DNA from: Flavobacteriaceae bacterium
GTDB lineage: Bacteria; Bacteroidota; Bacteroidia; Flavobacteriales; Flavobacteriaceae
Assembly (NCBI GenBank): GCA_026988355.1
Contig: JALSLK010000091.1
Span: forward strand, 25,462 to 89,461
Direction: 5' to 3'
DNA length: 64,000 nucleotides
Part shown: piece after piece, positions 1-11,200 of the stretch
Layout: every line of letters begins with the position of its first letter
Numbering within the stretch: the first letter of the stretch is position 1
Made by a program: the position numbers and the translations under genes
The notes under the pieces: generated by a model
What the model was told of the DNA's origin: nothing
Seen by the model: the letters and a program-made list of their open reading frames with translations, nothing else
Database searches by the model: none

Positions 1-1656
1 TCTATAAATGAAGATATTGAACGTTTGCGTTTGAGTACAACATCGTCCTTACTATCTGGACGTAGAGATGTTATTGTAATCGCTTCGGTGTCTTGTTTAT
101 ACGGAATTGGAAATCCGATAGAATTCAAGAAAAATGTCATTAAAATTGAAGTAAATCAAATAATATCTAGAACTAAACTTTTGCATCGTTTGGTAACTAG
201 CTTATATTCTCGTACGGAAATGGAGCTCAAATCTGGTACTTTTAAAGTAAAAGGAGATACGATTACTATTTATCCATCGTATGGAGATCAAGGCTATCGC
301 ATTCACTTTTTTGGCGACGAAATTGAAGAAATGGAAAGTTTTGATATCGCATCCAATTCCGTTATCGAAAATTACGACAAACTCACTATATATCCTGCAA
401 ACTTATTTGTAACTTCTCCAGAAGTATTGCAAAATGCCATCCACGAAATTCAAAATGATATGGTAAAACAGGTTGCGTATTACAAAGAAATTGGAAAACA
501 TCTAGAAGCAAAACGTTTAAAAGAACGTACGGAATTTGATTTAGAAATGATTCGCGAACTCGGTTATTGTAGTGGTATTGAAAATTATTCTCGTTACTTA
601 GATGGTAGAGCTCCTGGAACTCGTCCTTTCTGTTTATTAGACTATTTTCCTGATGATTATTTAATGGTCGTCGATGAAAGTCATGTTACAATTCCGCAAG
701 TACATGCTATGTATGGTGGTGACCGTTCTCGTAAAGAAAATTTGGTAGAATATGGGTTCCGTTTACCTGCTGCTATGGATAATAGACCTTTAAAATTTGA
801 GGAATTTGAAGTCATTCAGAATCAAGTAATTTATGTTAGTGCTACTCCTGCCGATTACGAACTACAAAAAACCGAAGGTGTGTTTGTTGAACAATTAATT
901 AGACCAACTGGTTTATTAGATCCTATTATTGAAGTTAGACCTAGTTTAAATCAGATTGATGATTTGATTGAAGAAATTCAAATTCGTGTAGAAAAAGACG
1001 AACGTACTTTAGTTACGACACTAACCAAACGTATGGCAGAAGAATTGGCAAAATATTTAACACGAATTCAAGTCCGTTGCCGCTATATTCACAGTGATGT
1101 TGACACCTTAGAACGTGTTGAAATTATGCGAGATTTACGTAAAGGTTTATTCGACGTTTTGATTGGTGTTAATTTACTTCGTGAAGGTTTGGATTTACCT
1201 GAAGTCTCTTTAGTTGCTATTTTAGATGCAGACAAAGAAGGTTTTCTACGTAGCCATCGTTCGCTTACTCAAACCATTGGTAGAGCTGCTAGAAATATTA
1301 ACGGTAAAGCAATTATGTATGCTGATAAAGTTACCAAAAGCATGCAAAAAACCATCGATGAAACGAATTACAGACGTGAAAAACAAATACGATACAATAC
1401 CGAAAACAACATTACTCCTACACAAATAAAAAAAGCAATTGAAAGTGATTTAACCAAAAGTCAAGTTACATCGTATCATTACGATAATGCTTTAAGTAAA
1501 GTAGCGGAACAAGATTTGGAATATTTACCGAAACCTGAAATTGAAAAACGCATCCGTCAAAAACGCAAATTAATGGAACAAGCTGCCAAAGCTTTAGATT
1601 TTATCATTGCGGCGCAACTACGTGATGAAATTGCAATTTTAAAAGAGAATTTATAA
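1..1656 (+). CDS. uvrB: UvrABC excinuclease subunit B, 5' end outside window
   Basis: UvrB is the damage-verifying helicase-like subunit of bacterial nucleotide excision repair; it is loaded by UvrA and then recruits UvrC. The reading frame is open from base 1, so roughly the first 110 residues of a protein of about 660 are missing at the window edge, including the Walker A region. Visible are the SVSCLYGIG segment near the beta-hairpin region, the DESHVTIPQ box (about base 673), helicase motif V around REGLDLPEV, motif VI QTIGRAARN (about base 1270), and a C-terminal UVR domain of about 37 residues (from base 1540) that contacts UvrC. No frameshift is seen. No neighbour on the same strand belongs to repair. 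The identification is firm; only the start is unknown. Confidence 0.97.
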   Translation, partial: SINEDIERLRLSTTSSLLSGRRDVIVIASVSCLYGIGNPIEFKKNVIKIEVNQIISRTKLLHRLVTSLYSRTEMELKSGTFKVKGDTITIYPSYGDQGYRIHFFGDEIEEMESFDIASNSVIENYDKLTIYPANLFVTSPEVLQNAIHEIQNDMVKQVAYYKEIGKHLEAKRLKERTEFDLEMIRELGYCSGIENYSRYLDGRAPGTRPFCLLDYFPDDYLMVVDESHVTIPQVHAMYGGDRSRKENLVEYGFRLPAAMDNRPLKFEEFEVIQNQVIYVSATPADYELQKTEGVFVEQLIRPTGLLDPIIEVRPSLNQIDDLIEEIQIRVEKDERTLVTTLTKRMAEELAKYLTRIQVRCRYIHSDVDTLERVEIMRDLRKGLFDVLIGVNLLREGLDLPEVSLVAILDADKEGFLRSHRSLTQTIGRAARNINGKAIMYADKVTKSMQKTIDETNYRREKQIRYNTENNITPTQIKKAIESDLTKSQVTSYHYDNALSKVAEQDLEYLPKPEIEKRIRQKRKLMEQAAKALDFIIAAQLRDEIAILKENL

Positions 1657-1994
1657 CAACCTCAACACAGTCAGTTCGAGTGAAATTTATGACCTAAGGA
1701 ACAAGTTTTGTATCAAGAACGAACAATACGCCACAAAATAGTACAAATTGAATAATAAATCTAATATCATCAATTTGTTGAATAGTATGCTGAATTAGAA
1801 TTATTTTTTATTATAATCAATTGATTATCAAATATTTTTATTATATTTACTACAACTCAAATAATTGTTGTCGTTTTTTAAACTACAACTATTGAAATAT
1901 TGTGTGATCTCCCCCTTGTAAGCATTTATTAATATAAGTAAGACTTACGTTGCAATAGTCTTAAAAAATTGCAATTCATTTAAATTTTATTATT
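1657..1994. other. Gap between uvrB and a secreted-protein gene
   Basis: No gene is supported here. Just after the uvrB stop there is CAGTTCGAGTGAAAT (from about 1669), which resembles one arm of a REP-like intergenic repeat, but no second arm was found. Close to the downstream gene, TTGCAAT (1950-1956) and ATTGCAA (1968-1974) form a small inverted repeat, and GTAAGACTTAC (about 1938-1948) is a short palindrome. I could not find a convincing TTG/TAnnTTTG promoter pair for the gene at 1995. Confidence 0.5.
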
Positions 1995-2849
1995 ATGAAA
2001 ATTAAGCATTTATTTTTAGCAATAAGTTTGCTATTTGGTACATTTATTTATGCACAATGCGGAAGCTGTAATGATGTGGGAAACAATATTAATCCTAACG
2101 GAATTAACTCATTTACTGCGACAAGTGCACAAGCATATTATTGGGAAGTTTGTAGTGGTAATGCAACTATTTCTGGATCGAATACCAACCAAACGGTTTC
2201 GATTAATTGCAGTAGTAACTATACCGTTAAATTAACACGTTTTGTTAATGGTAATTGTATTGAGTCTTGTGAATATAGTGTTTGTGATACGGTTCCACAA
2301 CCATGTCCAACATCTAACAATCTTTATTATCTCAATGAAGGTGGTGGTGGATTATGTACAACTGGATTAGCTATTCTAAGTGGTGTCTCTAATGTTAATC
2401 ATATTAACTGGACTTGGGCACTTGGTGGGTATACTGGTTCTATTACAAGTACTGGAACCACAACTCCTATTTATTATCCTTCTGGAAATTGGAATAACTA
2501 TTATATCGTGATAAGAGCTCAAGTTGTTTTTAATAACGGACAAACTTGTAATTTTGTATCTAGAAGTTTCTTATTAAGATGTGGAAGTGGTCCTGGAGGT
2601 CCTATTGATTATTATAGAACTAGTATTTATCCTAATCCGACAAAAGGTAGTTTATTTGTTAAAACGGAAAAAGAGGTTGCTATTTCTAAAATAACAATAA
2701 GCAATTCGCATGGATTAAAAATGAAATCTGTTAAAACTAATTTTTCTGAGGCAATGGATTTATCGCGTTTAGATAAAGGAATCTATACTGTAAGAATTGA
2801 TTTTGCTGATGGTTCTTCGGAAACAAAAAAATTAATTTTAGAAAAATAA
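1995..2849 (+). CDS. Cysteine-rich secreted protein with type IX sorting domain
   Basis: Function unknown. The 284-residue product starts with a clear Sec signal peptide (cleavage expected after FIYA, about residue 20) and ends with a type A T9SS C-terminal domain of about 75 residues: the YPNPTKG motif, then DLSRLDKGIY, then a final KKLILEK. By family knowledge such a domain directs export across the outer membrane and anchoring or release at the surface. The middle, residues 21-200, has about a dozen cysteines (QCGSC, CIESCEYSVC, LCTTG and others), is rich in Asn, Ser, Thr and Gly, and matches no enzyme family I recognise; PKD-like or adhesin-type folds are possible. It stands alone, with terminator-like palindromes right behind it. 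Calling it secreted is safe; any binding role would be inference. Confidence 0.85.
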   Translation: MKIKHLFLAISLLFGTFIYAQCGSCNDVGNNINPNGINSFTATSAQAYYWEVCSGNATISGSNTNQTVSINCSSNYTVKLTRFVNGNCIESCEYSVCDTVPQPCPTSNNLYYLNEGGGGLCTTGLAILSGVSNVNHINWTWALGGYTGSITSTGTTTPIYYPSGNWNNYYIVIRAQVVFNNGQTCNFVSRSFLLRCGSGPGGPIDYYRTSIYPNPTKGSLFVKTEKEVAISKITISNSHGLKMKSVKTNFSEAMDLSRLDKGIYTVRIDFADGSSETKKLILEK

Positions 2850-2864
2850 TACCAAATTTGGTAT
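2849..2864. repeat. 16-base perfect palindrome at a stop codon
   Basis: ATACCAAATTTGGTAT is a perfect palindrome overlapping the last base of the stop codon of the secreted protein. Its ATACCAA/TTGGTAT ends match the ends of the dispersed repeat family of this window, so it may be a minimal member of that family or a simple transcript-end hairpin. Confidence 0.6.
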
Positions 2865-2889
2865 AAAATAACACACAATATTTTAGATT

Positions 2890-2927
2890 AGCGATAAGGA
2901 GTTTTCTCTTTATCGCTTTTCTTTTTT
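2890..2927 (+). terminator. Rho-independent terminator after the secreted protein
   Basis: The arms AGCGATAAGGAG and CTCTTTATCGCT (one G-T pair) enclose a TTTT loop and are followed by a T-rich tract (TTTTCTTTTTT). It lies 41 bases after the stop codon of the gene ending at 2849, in the correct orientation. Confidence 0.8.
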
Positions 2928-2942
2928 GACATATTTTCTCTA

Positions 2943-3102
2943 ATACCAATTCAATTTCAAAATGCGCTAAAGAGATTTGAACTATTTTTATGTTTTACAA
3001 TCTTGAAATTTCAAGTATAACATAGCTATGGTTTAAATTTAAAGTGCAGTAAAACGTGAAATGACAAATAATTTATAGCGTATTTTGATGTGGAGTTGGT
3101 AT
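2943..3102. repeat. Dispersed intergenic repeat, copy 1 (ATACCAA family)
   Basis: A 160-base segment bounded by inverted ends, ATACCAATTC on the left and GGAGTTGGTAT on the right. The left arm continues as CAATTTCAAAATGCGCTAAA and the right arm is an imperfect reverse complement of it (TTTATAGCGTATTTTGATG). Inside are two further perfect palindromes, CTTGAAATTTCAAG (3002-3015) and CATAGCTATG (3021-3030), and the word GAAATGACAAA (3058-3068) that recurs in the copy at 37759. No ORF is present. It looks like a small non-coding, MITE- or REP-like element. Confidence 0.65.
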
Positions 3103-3216
3103 AAATAATAAAATGGCAGTGTTCACTATTGTGTGTCTGGTTCATCTTAAAGATTAATATAGAACTTGTATTATTTTTTTATAATTAAATGACTGTTAAG
3201 TATTTATGTTATCTCA

Positions 3217-3247
<31 letters not shown>

Positions 3248-3339
3248 TATCGCATATAATAATGCTGCAATTACCAATTGCCAAAGTGGTCTTTCTTTTT
3301 CGGTAATTATTAACCTGAGTTCGACCTAAACTTACCTAT

Positions 3340-3654
3340 TTACGCCTGTCCTGTAGGTCCAAAATTCATTGGAATTGGTGGTTGTTCGTAATCTTTTATT
3401 TCTCCGTAAGCACTTTCAAAACGTTTCAAATTTTCTGCTAATGCCTTCATAAACCGTTTGGCATGTTGTGGTGTTAGTATTATTCTAGATTTTACTTTTG
3501 CTTTTGGTGTTCCTGGCATTATATTTACAAAATCTACGATAAACTCAGAAGCAGAATGATTGATAATTGCTAAATTGGTATAGGTTCCTTCTGCCACATT
3601 CTCATCTAATTGAATGTTTATATTGTTCTTTTTTTGCTTATTATTTTCTGACAT
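3340..3654 (-). CDS. DUF3467 family protein
   Basis: A 104-residue soluble protein of the DUF3467 family, no known biochemical role. The N-terminus is a short Lys/Asn/Gln-rich tail; residues 15-90 form the conserved domain with the signature EFIVDFVNIMPGTPKAKVKS followed by RIILTPQHAKRFMKALAENL. Proteins of this family often sit directly downstream of rpoC in Bacteroidota, as here, which is the strongest clue that the call is right. However, a strong terminator (3831-3879) and a dispersed repeat separate it from rpoC, so it is probably transcribed by readthrough or from its own promoter. The C-terminus ends FGPTGQA. There is no signal peptide or membrane segment. Confidence 0.88.
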   Translation of the reverse strand: MSENNKQKKNNINIQLDENVAEGTYTNLAIINHSASEFIVDFVNIMPGTPKAKVKSRIILTPQHAKRFMKALAENLKRFESAYGEIKDYEQPPIPMNFGPTGQA

Positions 3655-3718
3655 ATTGTTTTTTATTAATTAAATCTTAATTATTTGTAATTTGGGAATT
3701 TTTTATTTGCATCTCCTT

Positions 3719-3791
3719 ATACCTAGTTGACATCAAAACAAGCCAAAAAATATGTTGATTTTTTTGTTTCATCTTAAAATCAAATTGGTAT
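3719..3791. repeat. Dispersed intergenic repeat, copy 2
   Basis: It runs from ATACCTAGTTGACATC to CAAATTGGTAT. The left end is nearly identical to the copy at 35659 (ACCAAGTTGACATCAAAATAAGC), and the right end, AAAATCAAATTGGTATTAAA (3776-3795), is identical over 20 bases to the copy at 59708-59727. It lies between DUF3467 and the rpoC terminator. Confidence 0.65.
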
Positions 3792-3830
3792 TAAATCGTT
3801 GCTACAGTAAATATACAATTTTGAAAAAGA

Positions 3831-3879
3831 ATAAAAAAATAATAACCCTTCTAGAATTTAAAATTCTAAAAGGGTTATA
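3831..3879 (-). terminator. Terminator of the tuf-rpoBC operon
   Basis: On the minus strand ATAACCCTTTTAGAATTT pairs with AAATTCTAGAAGGGTTAT (one mismatch) to give a long stem, followed by TATTTTTTTAT. It starts 28 bases after the rpoC stop codon, exactly where the end of the ribosomal protein/RNA polymerase transcript is expected. Confidence 0.88.
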
Positions 3880-3906
3880 TATATACAAAACTTTCGTTTT
3901 TATTTT

Positions 3907-6900
3907 CTAGTTTGCTTCTATCTCTGCATTAGACCCTACAATTAACGTATCGTATTCACGCATTCCTGTACCTGCTGGAATTCTCTTACCAACAATTACA
4001 TTTTCTTTCAATCCTTCTAGATAATCTATTTTACCGTTAACTGCTGCTTCATTCAATACTTTTGTTGTCTCTTGGAAAGATGCGGCAGAAATAAATGATT
4101 TTGTCTGTAAAGATGCTCTTGTAATACCTTGTAATACAGGATCTGCAGTTGCTGGCATTGCATCTCTAGCTTCAATTAAAGCTTTATCATTTCTACGTAA
4201 TTTAGAATTTTCATCTCTTAGCTGTCTAGCAGAAACTACTTGTCCAACTTTAATACTTGTAGAATCTCCTGCATTTTCAATAATTTTCATTCCATAAATA
4301 TTATCATTTTCTTCGATAAAGTCATTTTTATGAATCAATTGATTTTCTAAGAAAATAGTATCTCCTGAATCAATAATTCTAACTTTACGCATCATTTGAC
4401 GTACGACAACTTCAAAGTGTTTGTCATTAATAAGTACTCCTTGTAAACGATATACTTCTTGTATTTCATTTACAATATATTCTTGCACTTTTCCTGGACC
4501 TTGAATTTTAAGAATATCGTTTGGTGTGATTGCTCCATCAGAAATTGGCATTCCTGCTTTTACAAAATCGTTTTCTTGAACTAAGATTTGATTTGATAAT
4601 TTTACCAGATATTTTTTAATTAATCCTGTTTTTGATTCGACAATTACCTCACGATTACCTCTTTTAATTTTACCATAAGAAACAACACCATCTATCTCAG
4701 AAACTGCTGCTGGATTGGAAGGATTACGAGCTTCAAATAATTCGGTAACTCGTGGTAAACCTCCAGTAATATCTCCTGCTTTTCCTGCTTTACGTGGAAT
4801 TTTAACTAGTATTTTTCCTGGTTCAATTTTATCTCCATCTTCAATGGATAAATGTGCTCCTACTGGCAAACTATACGAACGTAACGTTTCTCCTTTACTA
4901 TTTTTAATTAGTAATGCTGGAATTATTTTCTTGTTTTTAGAGTCTGATATTATTTTTTCTTGATTTCCTGTTTGTTCATCTACTTCAACAATAAAGTTAA
5001 CTCCTCGTACAATATCATCATATTCTACAGTACCTCCAAATTCGGAAACAATCACTCCATTAAATGGATCCCATTGACAGATTACATCGTCTTTTTTAAC
5101 TGTTTTTCCGTTTTTGACAAATAAGAAAGCTCCATAAGGCAAATTGTTTGTACTTAAAACATTTCCTGTTTTTGGATCAATAATCTTAATTTCTGCGGTT
5201 CTAGAAATTATAATATCCTTTTTATTTCCATCTTTATCTTTACCTTCTACAGTTTTTAATTCTTCAATTTGAACTTTCCCTCCAAATTTACTAATCATTT
5301 TATTTTCTTCTGAAATATTTCCTGCAATACCTCCAACGTGGAATGTACGTAAGGTTAACTGTGTTCCTGGCTCTCCAATAGACTGTGCTGCAATAACTCC
5401 AACTGCTTCTCCTCTTTGAACCATTTTTAGATTCGATAAACTATGGCCATAACATCTTGCACAAATACCTTTTTTAGCTTCGCATGTTAAAGCAGAACGT
5501 ACTTCTACATTTTCAATTGGATTTGCTTCTATTATCTTAACGATATCTTTTGTAATCTCTGTATTAGCTTCAACTACAACTTCATTAGTTAACGGATTGT
5601 ATACATCGTGTAATGTTACACGTCCTAAGATACGTCTGCCTAAAGATTCTACGATTTCATCATTTTTCTTCAACGCTGTAACTTCTAATCCTCTTAAAGT
5701 ACCACAATCGTTTTCGTTAATAATTACATCTTGTGATACATCTACCAAACGACGTGTTAAGTATCCTGCATCTGCTGTTTTTAAAGCTGTATCTGCAAGT
5801 CCTTTACGTGCTCCGTGTGTAGAAATAAAGTATTCTAAAATCGATAATCCTTCCTTAAAGTTCGATAAAATTGGATTTTCAATAATTTGTCCTCCTCCTG
5901 AAGTCGATTTTTTAGGTTTTGCCATCAATCCTCGCATACCTGTTAACTGACGAATTTGCTCTTTAGAACCCCTCGCTCCAGAATCCAACATCATAAATAC
6001 AGAATTAAAACCGTCTTTATCTTCACGTAAACGTTTCATAGATAATTCGGTTAATCTATTATTTGTTGCTCCCCAAATATCAATAACTTGGTTGTAACGC
6101 TCTTTATTTGTAAGCATTCCCATGTTATAATTTTCCATGATTTCATCCACTTCTTTATTCGCTTCAGCAACCATTCCTGCTTTTTCTTCAGGAATAATAA
6201 TATCTCCCAAACTGAAAGATAATCCTCCTTTAAAAGCGAATTGGAATCCCATATTTTTAATATTATCTAAGAATTCACCTGTTGTAGGTACATCTGTAAC
6301 TCGTAATACATTACCAATAATATCTCTTAATGATTTTTTAGTTAATACTTCATTAATATAACCTGCTTGTTCTGGTACTACTTCGTTAAACAATACTCTA
6401 CCAACTGTGGTGTTGATTAGTTTTGTAACAATTTCGTCATTTTCTAAATCTTTTGTTCGTACACGAATTGAAGCATTTAATTCTACTGCTCCTTCATTAA
6501 AAGCAATCGTCACTTCTTCTGGAGAATAAAATGTTAATCCTTCTCCTTTAATTTTTACTTTTTTAGTAGATTTACGTTCTTTAGTCATATAGTACAATCC
6601 TAATACCATATCTTGTGATGGTACGGTAATTGGAGATCCATTTGCTGGATTTAATATACTATGCGATGCTAACATTAACAGTTGCGATTCTAAAATTGCT
6701 TCTGGCCCAAGTGGTAAATGTACTGCCATTTGATCTCCATCAAAATCCGCATTAAATGCTGTACATACTAATGGATGTAATCGAATTGCTTTTCCTTCAA
6801 TCAAAGTTGGCTGAAATGCTTGTATTCCTAAACGGTGAAGTGTAGGTGCTCGATTTAATAGTACTGGATGTCCTTTTAATATATTCTCTAAAATATCCCA

Positions 6901-8175
6901 AACTACTGGTTCTCTTCTATCGATTATTTTTTTAGCTGATTTAACTGTTTTTACAATTCCTCTCTCTATTAATTTTCTAATAATAAAAGGCTTGTACAGT
7001 TCTGCTGCCATATCTTTAGGAATACCACATTCATATAATTTTAATGATGGTCCTACAACAATTACCGAACGAGCTGAATAATCCACACGTTTTCCTAAAA
7101 GGTTTTGACGGAAACGTCCTTGTTTTCCTTTTAAAGAATCGGATAATGATTTTAATGGTCTATTTGATTCTGTTTTTACAGCAGATGATTTACGTGTGTT
7201 ATCAAATAAGGAATCTACGGATTCTTGTAACATCCGTTTTTCATTACGTAAAATAACCTCTGGTGCTTTAATTTCAACTAATCTTTTTAAACGATTATTA
7301 CGTATTATTACTCGTCTGTATAAATCATTCAAGTCGGATGTTGCAAAACGCCCTCCATCTAATGGTACTAACGGTCGCAATTCTGGTGGAATTACTGGTA
7401 CTGCGTTAATAATCATCCATTCTGGTTTGTTCTCTCTATTTTTTGCAGAATCTCTAAAAGCCTCTACTACATTTAAACGTTTTAATGCTTCTGTTTTACG
7501 TTGTTTGGAGGTTTCTGTATTCGCTTTATGTCTTAATTCGTAAGATAGAGAATCTAAATCAATTCTAGTTAATAGGTCTCGCAAACATGCTGCTCCCATC
7601 TTAGCGATGAATTTATCTGGATCTGAATCTTCTAAATATAAATTTTCTTGTGGTAAGGTATCTAGTATATCTAAATATTCTTCTTCCGTTAAGAAATCCA
7701 TTTTTTGTAAGGCTTCTCCTTCTGCATTTTGTGCAATACCTGCCTGTATTACTACGTATCTCTCATAGTAAATAATCATATCTAATTTTTTAGAAGGTAA
7801 GCCTAATAGGTATCCCATTTTATTTGGTAAGGATCTAAAATACCAAATATGTGCTACTGGCACTACTAAATCGATATGACCAATTCTATTTCTTCTTACT
7901 TTTTTTTCTGTTACTTCAACTCCACAACGGTCGCATATAATTCCTTTATAACGAATACGTTTGTATTTTCCACAAGCACATTCATAATCTTTTATAGGTC
8001 CAAATATTCGTTCACAAAACAAACCATCTCTTTCTGGCTTGTGTGTACGATAATTAATTGTTTCTGGTTTTAAAACTTCTCCTCTAGAATCTTTTAGTAT
8101 TGTTTCTGGTGAAGCTAATCCTATTGAAATTCTACTGAATTTTTTTACCGAATATGTATTATTTCTTTTTGCCAT
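3907..8175 (-). CDS. rpoC: DNA-directed RNA polymerase subunit beta'
   Basis: The largest RNA polymerase subunit; it carries the catalytic magnesium. The active-site motif [10 protein letters not shown] starts at residue 475, so the three chelating aspartates are 477, 479 and 481. The N-terminal zinc site uses C66, C68, C81 and C84 (ECACGK and CDRCG); the second zinc site is [13 protein letters not shown] in the C-terminal half. The [11 protein letters not shown] start and the C-terminal [10 protein letters not shown] helix near the omega-binding region are also present. At 1422 residues it has the usual Bacteroidota length. It follows rpoB after 79 bases, in the classical gene order, and its transcript ends at the hairpin at 3831-3879. 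The ATG start is preceded by no Shine-Dalgarno site, normal for this phylum. Confidence 0.99.
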   Translation of the reverse strand: MAKRNNTYSVKKFSRISIGLASPETILKDSRGEVLKPETINYRTHKPERDGLFCERIFGPIKDYECACGKYKRIRYKGIICDRCGVEVTEKKVRRNRIGHIDLVVPVAHIWYFRSLPNKMGYLLGLPSKKLDMIIYYERYVVIQAGIAQNAEGEALQKMDFLTEEEYLDILDTLPQENLYLEDSDPDKFIAKMGAACLRDLLTRIDLDSLSYELRHKANTETSKQRKTEALKRLNVVEAFRDSAKNRENKPEWMIINAVPVIPPELRPLVPLDGGRFATSDLNDLYRRVIIRNNRLKRLVEIKAPEVILRNEKRMLQESVDSLFDNTRKSSAVKTESNRPLKSLSDSLKGKQGRFRQNLLGKRVDYSARSVIVVGPSLKLYECGIPKDMAAELYKPFIIRKLIERGIVKTVKSAKKIIDRREPVVWDILENILKGHPVLLNRAPTLHRLGIQAFQPTLIEGKAIRLHPLVCTAFNADFDGDQMAVHLPLGPEAILESQLLMLASHSILNPANGSPITVPSQDMVLGLYYMTKERKSTKKVKIKGEGLTFYSPEEVTIAFNEGAVELNASIRVRTKDLENDEIVTKLINTTVGRVLFNEVVPEQAGYINEVLTKKSLRDIIGNVLRVTDVPTTGEFLDNIKNMGFQFAFKGGLSFSLGDIIIPEEKAGMVAEANKEVDEIMENYNMGMLTNKERYNQVIDIWGATNNRLTELSMKRLREDKDGFNSVFMMLDSGARGSKEQIRQLTGMRGLMAKPKKSTSGGGQIIENPILSNFKEGLSILEYFISTHGARKGLADTALKTADAGYLTRRLVDVSQDVIINENDCGTLRGLEVTALKKNDEIVESLGRRILGRVTLHDVYNPLTNEVVVEANTEITKDIVKIIEANPIENVEVRSALTCEAKKGICARCYGHSLSNLKMVQRGEAVGVIAAQSIGEPGTQLTLRTFHVGGIAGNISEENKMISKFGGKVQIEELKTVEGKDKDGNKKDIIISRTAEIKIIDPKTGNVLSTNNLPYGAFLFVKNGKTVKKDDVICQWDPFNGVIVSEFGGTVEYDDIVRGVNFIVEVDEQTGNQEKIISDSKNKKIIPALLIKNSKGETLRSYSLPVGAHLSIEDGDKIEPGKILVKIPRKAGKAGDITGGLPRVTELFEARNPSNPAAVSEIDGVVSYGKIKRGNREVIVESKTGLIKKYLVKLSNQILVQENDFVKAGMPISDGAITPNDILKIQGPGKVQEYIVNEIQEVYRLQGVLINDKHFEVVVRQMMRKVRIIDSGDTIFLENQLIHKNDFIEENDNIYGMKIIENAGDSTSIKVGQVVSARQLRDENSKLRRNDKALIEARDAMPATADPVLQGITRASLQTKSFISAASFQETTKVLNEAAVNGKIDYLEGLKENVIVGKRIPAGTGMREYDTLIVGSNAEIEAN

Positions 8176-8182
8176 TTACTTT

Positions 8183-8212
8183 AGTTTTCAGTGGTCAGTT
8201 TTCAGTTTTCAA
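8183..8212. repeat. Short iterated motif in the rpoB-rpoC gap
   Basis: The spacer contains three spaced copies of AGTTTTC/CAGTTTTC (minus-strand reading: ACTGAAA iterated, with one ACTGACC). It is low-complexity intergenic sequence within an otherwise tight operon; no hairpin or ORF is seen. Confidence 0.55.
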
Positions 8213-8254
8213 TCTCTAGTATATTACCTAAAGTTTGAAAATTGCGTACTGAAT

Positions 8255-11200
8255 TTAGTTTTTATTTGCGTTAATATCTAAACCATTTTCATCTTCTAAT
8301 CGTACGTCTAATGCAAGTCCTTTAAGTTCGTGCATCAATACATTGAATGATTCTGGCAATCCTGGTTCTGGCATTGGCTCTCCTTTTACGATAGATTCGT
8401 AAGTTTTTGCTCTACCTAATACGTCATCTGATTTTACAGTTAAGATTTCTCTTAATGTTGCAGATGCTCCATACGCTTCTAAAGCCCAAACCTCCATCTC
8501 TCCAAAACGTTGCCCTCCAAATTGCGCCTTACCTCCAAGTGGTTGTTGTGTAATTAAAGAATATGGTCCTATAGATCTTGCATGCATTTTATCTTCAATC
8601 ATATGACCTAATTTTATCATATAAATAACTCCAACAGTTGCTGGTTGATCGAAACGCTCTCCTGTTCCTCCATCATATAAGTAAGTATGTCCAAATTCTG
8701 GAACTCCTGCTTTGTTGGTTATTGCCGTTATTTCATCTAAAGATGCTCCATCAAATATTGGTGTTGCATATTTAGAACCTAAATTTTGTCCTGCCCAACC
8801 AAGTACTGTTTCGTATATCTGTCCTATATTCATACGCGATGGTACTCCTAACGGATTTAACACGATATCAACTGGTGTTCCATCTTCTAGGAATGGCATG
8901 TCTTCTGCTCGTACAATTCTAGCTACAATACCTTTATTTCCATGACGTCCTGCCATCTTATCTCCAACTTTCAATTTACGTTTTTTGGCGATATATATTT
9001 TTGCTAATTTTACAATTCCTGCTGGTAATTCGTCTCCTACTGTTATGGTAAATTTCGCTCTTCTAAGAGATCCTTGTAAGTCACTAACTTTAATTTTATA
9101 GTTGTGAATTAATCGGTTTACCAAGTTATTTAATTCTTTATCGGTTGTCCATTGTCCTTTAGTTAAATGTTCAAAATCATTTATTGAATTTAACATTTTC
9201 AAAGTAAATTTCTTCCCTTTTGGCAAAATATCTTCTCCTAAATCATTGGCTACTCCTTGGGAAGTTTTCCCATTAATTAATGAGAATAATTTTTCTACTA
9301 ATACAGCTCTTAATTCTTCAAACTTAACACCAAACTTAACTTCTAAATTTGAAATATCTGTTTTATCTTGAACTCTTTTTGCTTTGTCTTTTACAACTCT
9401 TTGGAATAATTTTTTATTGATTACTACTCCTTTTAAGGATGGTGATGCTTTTAAGGATGCATCTTTTACATCTCCTGCATTATCTCCAAATATAGCTCTT
9501 AATAATTTTTCCTCTGGTGTTGGATCGGACTCTCCTTTTGGCGTAATTTTTCCAATTAAAATATCTCCTGGTTTTACTTCTGCTCCAATACGAATCATTC
9601 CGTTTTCGTCTAGATCTTTTGTTGCTTCTTCACTAACATTTGGTATATCTGCTGTTAGTTCTTCTGCTCCTAAACGTGTATCTCTTACATCTAAAGAGTA
9701 TTCATCGATATGAATGGAAGTAAAGATATCTTCTCTTACCACTTTTTCGGAAATTACAATCGCATCCTCAAAATTATATCCTTTCCAAGGCATAAATGCA
9801 ACTTTCATATTTCTACCAAGTGCTAATTCTCCTTTTTCTGTCGCATATCCTTCACATAAAACTTGTCCTCTAACTACTTTATCTCCTTTTTGTACAATTG
9901 GATGTAGATTAATACAAGTTCCTTGATTTGTTTTTCTAAATTTTATTAGTGGATATGTTTTTGTATCTTCTTCAAAACTTACTATTTTTTCATCTTCACT
10001 ACGTTTATATTCTATCGTAATTTTATTAGAATCCACATAAGTTACTACACCATCTCCTTCTGCATTTATTAAGATACGTGAATCTTTTGCAACTCTACGT
10101 TCTAATCCTGTTCCTACAATTGGTGCTTGTGGTCGCATTAATGGTACTGCTTGACGCATCATGTTCGATCCCATCAACGCTCTATTCGCATCATCGTGTT
10201 CTAAGAATGGAATTAGCGATGCTGATATAGATGATATTTGATTTGGTGATACATCCATGTAGTGTACTTCTTTATTTTCTACTACTGGAAAATCGCCTTC
10301 TGCTCTTGCTACTACTTTTTCTAAAGCAATATGTCCATCTTTTGTTAATTCTAAGTTAGATTGTGCTATTTTTTTACCTTCTTCTTCTTCTGCCGATAAA
10401 TAAACTGGTGCATCTTTTAAATTAACTTTTCCATTATCAACTTCTCTATATGGTGTTTCTAAAAATCCCAAGTAATTTACTTTTGCATAAACAGATAAGG
10501 AGGATATCAATCCAATATTTGGTCCCTCTGGTGTTTCTATCGGACAAAGTCTTCCATAATGTGTGTAGTGTACATCACGCACCTCAAACCCTGCTCTTTC
10601 TCTAGATAAACCTCCTGGTCCTAATGCGGATAATCTACGTTTATGTGTTATCTCTGCTAATGGATTGGTTTGATCCATAAATTGAGATAATTGATTTGTT
10701 CCAAAAAAGGAATTAATTACAGACGATAATGTCTTTGCATTAATCAAATCAATTGGTGTAAATACTTCGTTATCACGAACATTCATTCTTTCACGAATAG
10801 TACGAGCCATTCTGGAAAGACCAACACCAAATTGAGATGCTAATTGTTCTCCTACTGTTCTTACTCGACGATTAGATAAGTGGTCAATATCATCTACTTC
10901 TGCTTTTGCATTTACTAACTGAATCAAATTCTTGATTATTGTGATAATATCATTTTTCGTCAATACTTTTTGATCAATTGGTTCGTCTAATTTTAAACGT
11001 TTGTTCATTCTATAACGACCAACTTCTCCTAGATTATAACGTTGCTCTGAGAAAAATAATTTATTTATTACTCCTTTTGCTGTTTCATAATCTGGCGGTT
11101 CTGCATTACGTAATTGTCTGTATATATGTTCTACTGCTTCTTTTTCAGAATTTGTAGGGTCTTTTTGTAATGTATTATAAATAATTGCAAAATCTCCTGT

